Below are positions 44,061-55,143 of a stretch of 64,000 nucleotides of DNA, piece by piece. The position numbers were made by a program, and so were the translations under genes. The notes below the pieces were generated by a model that was not told the DNA's origin, searched no databases, and saw only the letters and a program-made list of their open reading frames with translations. The stretch comes from Paragonimus westermani (taxonomy: Eukaryota > Platyhelminthes > Trematoda > Plagiorchiida > Troglotrematidae). The stretch lies in NCBI GenBank assembly GCA_008508345.1, contig QNGE01000105.1, positions 292,313 through 356,312 of the forward strand, in the 5' to 3' direction. Position 1 is the stretch's first letter. Every line of letters begins with the position of its first letter.

Positions 44061-47000
44061 GCAATTCCCTAATTTCACTATTTCCTCAGTAAGCCATTTC
44101 TGTAAAGAAGAGAAGTGTTAAAAATAATTGTGGGCAAAAAGAGCCCCATGTCGTTGAGTCTTGTCAGTCTAATAGTGTTTTGCGGTGCAAGTTGATTGGG
44201 CGATTTTTGGTCAAGACAGTGTTCAGGTTGTAACTATTCCTACGTCTGTCACGCAAACTGGATGGGTTGCTCCATAGAATTGCGGACTAGAGACGTCAAA
44301 GCAGCAAGCAGATGGCTGCAACAGTTCAGAGACATACATAATGTCTGTGGAAGAAAAGTGACAGATGAAGGCACTGAAATCCAATTAATATGCCAAGTGG
44401 GATAGATGCTACACGTGATCGATTTTATGCGTACGTATGTGTGTCGTCAACGTCTAACCGCGAGTCGGCCTCTGTAACACGCTATTCACACAGAGCGGAC
44501 CCTAAAATTGACACTTCAAAAGCACCCCGCAAATATCCCTGGACACATTTTTTTACCCGGCATACGGGAAACTATAGCATCTAAAAGTTCAAGTGCGTTC
44601 CACGTGTATTTCGGTTTACCATATGTGTTTTTAGTGCCTGTGTAGGCTGAAGCTGAAGCCTGGAAGAGAAATATACGTTGGGTTCTGCTTGCATGTTTGG
44701 TGGGGCCACATCGCTCACTTACACCAATCAGTTAGAACCGAGGCTGGCATTATTACAATAGATAGATTATAGCACGCTGAATACCAATCAGAGGGAATCT
44801 TGGATCCTCGTAGTCGGAACATGGAATGGTTTCACTATCGCTGCCCTTGGATTAACTTTAAACTATCGTCCTACTATGCCTTTGTATTTTCCATTAGGAT
44901 ATGGTATTGCTTACCGGATGAACCACTGGTCCTTTAAGTTAATGCATCCACTTGAAATATTCGGTAGTTCCTTAATGGTAAGCTGCTCATTTAACACTGT
45001 ATGAGCACTGAGTCTCTGTCATGGAAATTGTGGTATTCAAGAACGGATGTCAATCGCACCAATATGGCTGCTTGTCTGATTTCCACAAGGAGTACCTTTA
45101 GACAGCTTGCGTGTTGTCAGCTGTTCGAGAAAATTAAGGGAGCAACAATACGCGTGGCTAAATGTTCATACTATCTGGCCCTGAATCAAACCAATATTGC
45201 AGGCCATGGGGTCCACTTACAGTAACATTTAAATTAGATTCCCTTTCAGCTTACTTACTCTTTGTCTAGCACAAACTCTGACTGCTTAGGTTGAACTAGC
45301 GTCCAATCAGGTGTTACAATGAGGCGTGCCAATCAGAAGGGAGCATGTAAATAAAAGGCTGACTAGGCTATGTGTAACACAGAGCACGTTGAAAAGTCGG
45401 AACGAAATCAAAGGCAGATCTTGTGGCACAAAGCAAATCTCAGTTCATGGAGTTTCTATTGGTTATTTTATAGACATGATGTACCAGTAAAACGAAGAAT
45501 TACGACTAGTGCCGACGCCTTGGCTCTCATATTGACCGGCTCGACACCGTTTGTAGCTCGTTTGTTTTAACGTTTGACGCACTTAACTTATTCTATTCCG
45601 ATGCTCGTTATAACCAAATCGGATGCTAAAGTGACGTGCTAAACTGATTGGACACTGCGTTGATATGCCAGTCTGTTCGCGTTGTTGACTATGGTTGGCC
45701 ACGACCTTCTGCGAATCGCCGGTTGACTTCGTGTTGATGCATTTGTTCCATCCAATGCTTTTACAGAGCAGACTTGACGAAGCTCCATGTTTTATCCGTT
45801 GTGAGTTTGTGGTTGCTAATTTCGCATGAACGCCAGCCGAAGACCTGCTCGTACTACGAATTCGAAGGGGATGAGCTTGGGTACTGATATGATGAATTTC
45901 GGCAGAATTACCATCATCCGAAACCATCTATCAATATGTGTCACACAATGGCACGTGAAATTATGTTGACGTGTTGCGCGAACCCGCGAAAAGCTTGCGG
46001 TACTAGAAACACGGTAACGAGTGATCAACGCGTTCAGCCACTGGATACTCTATTTGTGTAACAAGGAATGCCCCAAAACCTACGAAACTTTTTAAAAACC
46101 TATGGCTTCAGTTGACTGCCAACAGCGGCTTGGACACAGTATTTTGCCCGAGCCCAGACCCGGTCAATCCAGTGACGAAAGCAGGCTAAACGTGTGTCTT
46201 TAGCTGTTTGTTCATGATGATAGATGTGGGAGCTTTTCATGTAAGCATTTTTGAAGTAAAGCAACAGGTAACTTGTAAGTCGTGTTAAGTGCTTTTTGCT
46301 TAAATGATTCTAAGTATGCAACAGGATTTTTTACAACTGATTCTATTTCTAAAACAAAATTACACTATTGATAATTGAAAAGCAGAAATGAACACAAAAT
46401 AATCTAGTGGGTAGTTAGCGCTATCAACGTTTACGCTGTCCAGCGAAAACTGGTGATCTGATTAGTGGATCCCGTGCAATGTACTTGAGGATCGGCACCA
46501 AGTGTGGAGTTTTCCGTTGTGAGTAGGATTCATAGTGTCCGACAGCAGTCACAGGCATTCAACTGCTGTAACATCAACCACGGTACAGGGTATGCAGCTG
46601 CCAGAGTACAAGCAAACGAGGATGCCGGTCCTTAGAGACGTGGAAATGAGAACAGGGCTATCACACGAATGATCAAATCCATGACGTCTGTCGATAAACA
46701 TGTGCCAGGTCTTCTTATGCAGCGAAGACTACAAGTGGTAGGACTTCACCGAGACAGATTATAAGGATGTTCTTGATCCCCTTCGAGCGCAACTTCACGA
46801 TCAAAATGGAAATTAGCACCTTATGTGCATGTACGGAGGTTGTGAGGGTGCCACAAGTGAATTATCAGAAGACAGACTGCAAACTTTTGCTCTCCGAATT
46901 ACCTATGCCCAATCATACCTGAAGACCTCCATAAAACAACGACGTGCTCTGTGATACAAAAACAGTTTGAATCATCTCGTACGCTCAGCAGTCTACTGAC

Positions 47001-47740
47001 ACGATCTACGTATTGGAGAGAAGTACTCTACACTAATGCTGAATAGAAAGTAGACGTTAGTTTTCTAAATAAACAGACTTGAGAGGCAAGTTTTTTTCTG
47101 GCAGAAGATCCACTGCTTAAGTTGGTGCACACGTGTAGCTCCGACCTATGCCCATAGGAAATCTTAGAAGCATGATCATTGAGAAATCATGCAACAGCGG
47201 CTTATTTTCAACATAAAGATAAACTGGAGAGGCCTGTTACCGGATCGATAAAGTGAACCGTGGATTATCACGATTCTGGGTACATAGAATATAAGTAATG
47301 GGTAGCCGACCTTCATTAGATGTTCAACAATTTTAATTTCAAAGGTTGTTCAAAATGGCGTCGTAACCATCCTTCATGTAATTTTACGAGTTACTGCACT
47401 GACCTTGATTGAATGATGCACAGATAATGGCACATTCACTTATGGCGGAAAAATGGGCTTTCAAGCTTAAAACATAATTCGCCCAGACCAAACCGCGCGC
47501 GGCCACTGTCCGTCAAACTACACTGAGAAAGTGTATTCCAAGATAACTCAACATTACCAGTCAGATACATAGACAGCCAGACACAGAACAAACTAGTCAC
47601 TTAAGGACCCATATGTGCAACGTGCCTTCGGTGAAATGATAACATCCACTTCAAACAGTCATCATTTACACATTCAGGCTGCACGGCTAGTATCTAAGCA
47701 AGCATTTAGTTATTTGTAAATCTGTTTCGTTCATGAATGC
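44061..47740. other. No supported gene
   Basis: No motif recognised. A stretch with two CCAAT boxes (about 45,303 and 45,331) and a TAAATAAA at 45,349 resembles an LTR promoter but has no adjacent element. Frames at 44,196-44,405 and 45,001-45,225 plus, and 45,583-46,028 minus, lack support. Confidence 0.35.
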
Positions 47741-47750
47741 ACCTTTTTAG

Positions 47751-48933
47751 TATTCAGCGTTCAATGAAAAGGCTTGCCATGAAATCGCAGTCCGTTGGGG
47801 AAATACCACATTTTCACTTCATCTGCTTGCACTCGTCAGTGCGTGCTGATTCCCTGCCCAGCGTCGTCTCTCAAGCGCTAAAACGTGTGTGCGAGCAACC
47901 AGGTGTTATCGTTCGTGAACCGTGGATCGCTCACTCGTTGGGCTGGTACCCGGTGAGTATCAAAAAAGGTTCAAAGGTTCGAATGTGTCACATACGCTTG
48001 AACTATGAATTCGCATTGGTTCGGACGACGTACTTTGTCGACGGACACCTAACTGTGGTATGTACTATACCAGTAAGTCACGGGAGTGAAGTAGTAACCC
48101 TGAGCAATTATTTACTGTGCCTATGCCGTTCAGATATGTCGAATTAATTTTGCGTTTTGTTTGGGCTGCCTACACTTCGGCGTGTTACCGGTCCAATCGC
48201 ACGATGACTAATCCAACCTGTGCGCGTGTGTGGCTAGTCGCATGACTAACCTGAGTCACAGCGACCGATGTCGCCTGACCGTACGATATAACTCACTCGC
48301 GTGTAATTCCCGTGGTCCATCAGGTCACGTACCTTAGATGTACGGAAAACTGTCACTTGCCGCGTGGTTATCCGGAGAAACATACTCAGTTGTTCCCCAT
48401 TCAACAACAGGTCAGTGTGCCCTGATACCTGGCCATGGTGTCCATTTTCCGACAAATGCACCCGGAAAGTTTGTCCATTAGCTACTACCTCACCAAAGAA
48501 ATGCTTGATCCATCGAAAACGTACTTATTTTCCAGCGATGCGATCGATGGGTCTGTTAGTAATATCCATGCGAAGTCATGGTTCCTTCAAAAAAGCTATT
48601 AAACTTTTCTTTCGGATTGCCCCGAATTACCCAATCCAGAGATGTGAATGGTCACACAACAATTTTAGGACACGTCCTTCATGTACATAGTTCACCTGAG
48701 AAAAACTGATATCCCCCAAAACCCACAATTTATACTAAATTTATCCTAGTGACACAGTGCTCTCACTCACAATATATATTTTGCAGGAAACGCAACCGTG
48801 TTTCTTCGGTGGAGGTACTTCTTCTCATCCCATGGAACTCGTTCGCTGTGAACGTGAGACAGCGTACAAAGCAACTTCATTTTGGAAGAACAGCCAACAC
48901 GGATGTGCGCTCACGATCAGTGTTCTAACTCCA
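47751..48933 (+). CDS. Candidate multi-exon gene, family not recognised (three phase-0 exons proposed)
   Basis: Seen: exon a 47,751-47,952 follows ACCTTTTTAG and ends at CCG|GTGAGT; exon b 48,324-48,410 follows CCATCAG and ends at CAG|GTCAGT; exon c 48,787-48,933 follows ATATATTTTGCAG and ends at CCA|GTAAGG. All joins are phase 0 with no stop, with introns of 371 and 376 bp. Exon a encodes a region with FHFICLHSSVRADSLPSVVS and REPWIAHSLGWYP; b has RCTENCHLPRGYPEKHTQL; c has CFFGGGTSSHPMELVRCE and FWKNSQHGCALTISV. Seven cysteines in about 145 residues suggest a secreted or disulfide-bonded protein, which is inference only. Exon c has the best splice signals; exon b is the least certain. No start or terminal exon is assigned. 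It could still be chance, as I know no relative. Confidence 0.35.
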
Positions 48934-50755
48934 GTAAGGCTGCTTCTAGTATTTTCGGGCCAACAACATGTAATAAGGTCGTCCCTGTGTTAGAATAACC
49001 CGCCAGAGCGTAAATCAAAACGACTAGCCGGACTCGGCACAAACAACAGTTGCACGTTTATGAAGCACGATGGAACTGATCGGTCAACGTCTGTTTAACT
49101 GCTTATATTCTTTCAGCGTATGAAAGCTGAGTCGCGCCGGCCAGCGTGACCTGATTGATGGACATCGTTTGGATATGGTTCGATCGTCAGTACTGGTGAA
49201 GTCGGCCGTTATACCCAGCTCGCGTATTTACCCATCTGCCTCTTTTTTATATGTACAACCGCTTCTCGTTTCAGTTAGATGCTAACTCTGGTTTTTCAGT
49301 TTTCTTTTCAGAAAAGCGAACTGCATTTATAGCAGGTCTCCATTTATTTATTTTACAAATCCATTAACCTCCAGTTCACATGATCTGTATTCACCATGCT
49401 TAAAATAGTTTTCTTGGTCCATGGATTAGAAACATGCTGAACCCAAACAATTGTTTTCACCCTCGTTTATTATTTTGGCCTCAAAATCTTGATATTATTT
49501 ATGATTGTACTTTTACTGAGTTATCTGAGGTTGAAAGTCAGATTGGTTAATGTGCGTTGGGTATGAAGCATGGACTGCAGTGGCCTATCGGTGAGCTCAT
49601 CTGTTAACGAGATGTGCATGGCGCCGCAGGCGATATTTTAATCTGGGGGTGTTTTTCTCCCCTGAGATATTAGCCAACCACCGATTACGTAGAGATGTTC
49701 AGAATTCTTTTGATGTTTTTGAGTGTGCAATGCTGTTCCGTTCAAGTGGTCGTGACATGTGCTCTTTTCACAATGTTCGAACGTCCGTTCATCTGCAACT
49801 GCTTGGAATTTTGTGCTCGTAGATCACTGATCGTTGTCTGAAAATAGGATATGGGATACACCTTGTCTTACCTACCGTACACACAGCTCGCAGAGAACAG
49901 CTATCACAGTCAGAGTGCGAGGTTTGTTGAGCGCGAGGCAATTGTCTAAGTGATGCACCAACACGAAACACCGTTCAGTTCCAAAGCAAACATGTCAGTA
50001 ACCACAACATTCCAAGGCCTTTATGGAAGTTCTCTACAAAGCATCGTCTACTTCCTACGAATCACAGCACGACTTCGTACAGCATACAGCTGGAAACCAA
50101 GCTTTTGATTTCACGTTACTTTTGACCAACAGGATGATTCTTTTCCGCTGCGGATGCACCCAAATGTTTCCGCGTGAATATCGTAAAATTCATTGCTCGC
50201 AAATTGCATAGGGCTTGTGGTTACTATCGGAAATCTCAGGAAGTACAACAGACGCGATGTTTACTTTATATTAGTGTTTATTATCTGATCAGTTTTCCAT
50301 GGTAGTATTAAAAAATGACCATTCAGTTTTCTCTGAATATTAACCAGTCACCTACAGCAAATTTGCCACGAGTGCTGAACTGGATAGCACATCCAATCGT
50401 CTACATTCCTTTCTGCCCTGACTACAGAAGAAGCCAAATGTCAGCCTATACTCGGATTCATCCTCAGAATCTGTCTATCACACAATTGATGCCAAATATT
50501 CAATGTTTCAATGTTTCGTGCACAGTTATCAACTACAAACGTAAAACATGCAAGTTACATACAACAGATGAATAAAGATAGACAGAGTATGGACACACAC
50601 ACAACGCATTATGTCAATCCAACCACGATAGCATTGTGGGATACTTCGACCACATCTGTGCACGTACCGTCGCCCGGTGAGACATAATCAACATAGTTTA
50701 CCTAAGTGCCAGTAGTCTCGGGTTACAACGGCGTTTCGAAACCAACCCTAAATCA
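48934..50755. other. No firmly supported gene; possible further exon at about 50.39-50.58 kb
   Basis: A plus frame at 50,315-50,575 contains HPIVYIPFCPDYRRSQMSAY and QCFNVSCTVINYKRKTCKLH, preceded by a plausible acceptor (CACCTACAG at about 50,350) and with its stop overlapping an AATAAA. It might be a downstream exon of the 47.7 kb candidate gene. Another Cys-containing frame is at 50,023-50,211. Neither is recognised. Confidence 0.2.
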
Positions 50756-51440
50756 CAGCAGGACGCAGCCTTCATCCGGACAGTCTGTAGGAATACGATA
50801 CGGATGGGCATCCGAATATTCGAAGAACGCCAATATCGTGGCCCTGAGTCCAAGCGCGCTGTGTTCGAAGAATCCATTTGTGTTATAGGTCGTGGTGACA
50901 TGACCATATGGCCTTGCGAAAAATGCGGCCGCGAATACGCTGATCATTCCAGATGTATAGACGTTCAACGCACCCATAGTACACCGTCGGCGAACATAAA
51001 AGTACGTTAGACGTAAGTAAGTTGTGTAAGTTACAAACACTCTTTCGTTCACATCGGCCACCGACCGCCGTCGTCCGTTAAGTCATCCGTCCCCATTTTC
51101 AGCTTTATATGTTCACTGCATCATTAACGGTTTGTCTGTTGTTTTCTCGGTCCAACTGCTTACCAACTGGCTAACCCTCAGGTTCATACAGGATACGGGG
51201 TGGATCAACGGAACTACAACTGGTACAACCCATGCCGTTTGTGACGATGATGTAACGCGCCTTTCGCTTGCCAAACGTTCTAATACTGCTTGACTGCTAG
51301 ACCTGGGTTCCTGCTATGCGGTTTCCCCTAGTCTACTTGCGCGGAGACAAGAAAGACACGGTTGTGGTAAACACGCTGTATTGCCAAAAACCAGTTCGAC
51401 CAAATGAATGGAATGCCTGTAAATATATATCATGAAACAA

Positions 51441-51510
51441 TGGCCAAATATGGCCATTTACTTGATGAGTCACTGTCTGTTTGTTTAGGCCACTTCGTTT
51501 CCAAGTGGCC
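51441..51510. repeat. Cluster of short GGCC palindromes (left arm; mirrored at 61,281-61,350)
   Basis: TGGCCA occurs at 51,441-51,446 and 51,451-51,456. GGCCACTT (51,488-51,495) and AAGTGGCC (51,503-51,510) form a perfect 8-bp hairpin with a 7-nt loop. A further GGCC with CAAGTAAGGCC follows, itself partly complementary to GGCCATTTACTTG. No known site is matched. Confidence 0.6.
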
Positions 51511-54499
51511 AAGTAAGGCCAAATCCATAGGTGTTAGTTTCTCGGATTAGCGTGACACCCCCACTCACTTGCACGTATCCTGCTTGTCGGTCCGACGTGC
51601 CCCCCAGTGCTTTGTTGCTGACTGATTTCGTCAGCCCTCACCGTGGTCCTGGATGGTTTGAAATGACTGATTTCATCAGCCGTCACCGATGTCCTGACTA
51701 GATTGTTTGGGTGTTTGCCTCCTAACAGATGAGTGTTGTACGCAGTCGTGTTCCGGTCTCGGTTACTGTAATAGACTAATCCTGAAACTGATGCCGACAA
51801 CCGTGAGTACTGAAACGGTTAACAAGGTTAGCGGTGCATCGTACTTGCCCAAAGAAACTGAGGACGACCCCGATTGATATTTTTGCAGATGAAATTTGAT
51901 TCAACATTCGGACCCCCGCTTGTCACAATTTATCTCACGGTTATTTATGGTCAATTGGTTTTTCCGGAAGTTAGGACCATCCTGTGTTCTGTCACATTCG
52001 CCCAAATCATTTGACTTCTCCCAAATTTGGAAATAAGAGAATTTATTTAACGTGAAAGTTTGAAAAACGCAGAGTGAAAAACTGACGCGATTTCGAAGTT
52101 TAAGAGTGGTCAGAAAAGAGGTGACTGATGCCATTTGCGTGATCGCATTTACATAATGTCATTCCTGAAAAGTATGACTCACCTGGCCCAGTAATCAATT
52201 GACGGGCGTCGTTCTAAGATGGTACGGGAAACAAAACTGTTGGCGACTAGTGATAGATGAGTTTGATCACTCACATTCGATCTCAGATCCAGTATCCACA
52301 TGGGTCATCTAGCCAGCCTAGCTCATAAAGGAGCACTGGGTTCGAGTACAGTAGTGCATGATTTGCCACAACTGGAACTTGAACTCTGTTCAGGTTTCAT
52401 GAGGCAACCGTGTTGATCAATGTAGCACTGGCCTCGTAGGGGACAACCGAATTTTCATACCTGAGCCCTCCACAACTTCCGCTTGTGAGTAATGACCAGG
52501 TTGCCTGATCGTCCCGATTAGACACAGTTTCTGCTCGTTAATTCCAGTCGATTGCCCCACGACTCTCGGAATTCTCCAGGTTCAATAAACTTGCTCGATC
52601 ACAGTTTCAGTTGTTCACGAGTAGTCGGGAGATTGGTGGATTCAACTTAAAAGTCACTCACATTCACTCGTGGATTTCGCGTTCATATACATCTCTAGGA
52701 AGAGTGAAACTTGAGTTTAATACTTCTGCTCTCAAACGGCTGGCTGGAAAGTCTATCCGAATGCGAACGCTGCCATCACGTGAATGATTTTCAGTTTGAA
52801 ACTTACTCGAAGATTAGATCAAGATTTTTGTCAAGCCATCCAGGTGTACAAAGATTGACTGTGAGTGAATTTTTCCAATCTACGACCAATCTTCAATTAG
52901 GCCGGGTTTGATCTGACTAGTTTACTGTTTCTTCTCAGGAGGACTGGGACCACTTCAGACTCCAAATGGTATTTCATATGGCTCTAGAAAAGCCATTTCT
53001 TCACTAGAAATATCCAAAGCAAACATTTCGCATTCGTAAGAGTGTGCTTTCGACGGCAGAGTTATTTTTCCAGTTTTTCTACCAGAGTCGTTCATGAATT
53101 GTGATTGCATAACATGAATCGCCACAAAGTTGCTTGAAACAACCCACGAAACCTCGGTGGTTCAGTAACATCTGGGTTCTCTCGCTGAAATCACACTGTT
53201 GGCCAAAAAGCAGACAGCACTCACCGCTCGGTCCGCACTCACCAGACTTGAAAAATATGTCTTTCATTCCCGACTCGATGCACCTTTAAATAGGCACACC
53301 GCACATCCGTATACATCACATAGATGACCTTCGCTGAATGTCGATCATACTTCGGTTAATGGATTGTCATGCCAGTCTGCGTTCGTCCCACAATGTCGCC
53401 TAACCTAACCCCGTATCTCCAACACTGTGCATAACTGGATAACAAACCATCAACACATTTAATGTCAATTTGTACCAAAAGTGTCGGCAAGTGTTATTGT
53501 GCATAGTACAGACTACTGCACCAACACTTCGCTGCGTGTTGTCCTAAAGTTCCGATATGTGCTCACGTTTTATCTGTTACGATCTCTTCGAAAATGGCAA
53601 ATCCATATGCATTAGTGCCGGCAATGCTGTCCTTGATCAGTCAGCTTGATTAAAAAGGCGTCTTTCATATGTTTGAGATGGATGGAGGCTGGGCAGGCTA
53701 CTAGAAGCAACCAGCATCGTGATCTGGGTTAAACGTCCGTTCATGATCTTCTCCAGAGGGTCGGGGGCATTAACGCCTTGTGGTGAGTGGCCAAAAAACA
53801 TGAGAAACTCAAGAAACGTTTCTCTAATGAAACCAAACAGTTGATATGTTGTGATGTGTTGACAATAAACTAGCTTGCATGTCATGATAGGCTTATAACG
53901 GTCACGTTGTGGGGATGTGCCAATGGAAACTTCACACAGGTGTGACGTTCCCCATTGGTTCGGCCTCCCTCTAAGCATCTTCTTGCCTACATTCCGCCTA
54001 TGTACATTATGATTGGACAGTCCTGTAATGTTGGTTTCACTAGTTTGTGAATGAATACACTTGCGTTCACTTCTCTTAATCCAATGTGATTATGAAGGAC
54101 CAATCCATTTCTTCCAGACGACTGGGTAGTAACCTAAAAAGGGACTGAATCAACAATTGCCTGTGATGGTGGATGGCGCATACGGGGATTGGAATGTTTA
54201 TCATAAAGTTTCCACAGCCCCACTATTCGGTTTAAAATTCCAGGGTGAAGTCCTGAATTGTCAATTCGTGCCCCAATCTTCAACCGACTGTCAAATGATT
54301 TCATCGTCGTCAATCAACATAACGAGCTCAGTGGTATTATGCTAAGTCGAGCCAACCGGTGAAAGTCCAGTGAGTAACGATGACTAGAATAGAGGCACGT
54401 ACTCCTCAAAGGTTACGTGATAGACGAAAACAGTGGCAGACGACAATATCATAAATTTCCCTATTCATTCTGGTTTACTAAAAGTTAATTCGCATACAC

Positions 54500-55143
54500 A
54501 CGAGTTCGAATGAAGAAAATGGCCTTCTGGGGCGGTGAATTTGCCAATCAGAGTCGTAGTGTGACGAGACACCTTAGAACGCTGGTAGGCGAGACAGGTT
54601 CTTGCTCATTCACTAACATCGATGTTGATACTCGGCCAGATGAAACGATCGCAGAAGAGTTTCACGGTTATCCGGATATTGGGTGTGACAGGTTATGAAA
54701 AGCATAAAAGACTATTCGACGATCGGATGCCTGTACAAATGATCGAGGGAACGGTTTGAAGACATCACTAATAATGGCTCCTGTGGAATCGGGAAATGAA
54801 ACAATGTATAGTTTAGTACTGAGAGAATCTGTAAGTGTTTTTCGTAGTTCACTATCCGAGTTTTGTTCCTCCGCCATACTGGCAAGGTCGATCAATCTGA
54901 CCCTGATAACAATGTCAACATCTAGTCGTGATGAGGTGTCTGCGACCAGGTTAGATGATCTGGAGATAAATCGGATGTCAGTGGTGAACTGAGATATAAA
55001 ATCCAAATGTCAGATCTCCCTAGGTGAGTACTTGATTGAATTGTTGCTGAACATGTGAGCTGAGGGTTTGTAATCAATATACACATAAAATGCTTAATCT
55101 TCAAATAAATTTTGAAAGCGTTTAATGGAGAGGTAAATACACA
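54500..55143 (-). pseudogene. Inverted copy of CsRn1-clade RNase H and integrase zinc domain
   Basis: This is the exact mirror of 57,648-58,291. It encodes on the minus strand the same TDIRFISRSSNLVADTSSRL and HNLSHPISG segments. Because it lacks the upstream RT and starts abruptly at the arm boundary, it is a secondary copy and not an independent insertion. Confidence 0.9.

Larger units (their letters stand above)
50756..55143 (+). repeat. Left arm of a 4,388-bp nearly perfect inverted repeat
   Basis: Every position x in this arm pairs with 112,791 - x in the right arm. I checked both ends and many internal blocks and found no indel and two substitutions (51,923/60,868 and 52,513/60,278, both C/T type). 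Outer limit: identity ends between 50,755 and 50,756; inner limit: between 55,143 and 55,144. Contents: the inverted CsRn1 pol fragment (54,500-55,143), a SINE-like unit (52,361-52,420), a dispersed-repeat copy (about 52,700-52,790) and otherwise unrecognised sequence with short open frames. The arm is not bounded by target-site duplications. Confidence 0.97.

Noticed and set aside
45290..45365. Possible solo LTR promoter (two CCAAT boxes and TAAATAAA)
   Set aside because: No partner LTR or adjacent retroelement, and the boxes are common in AT-rich DNA.
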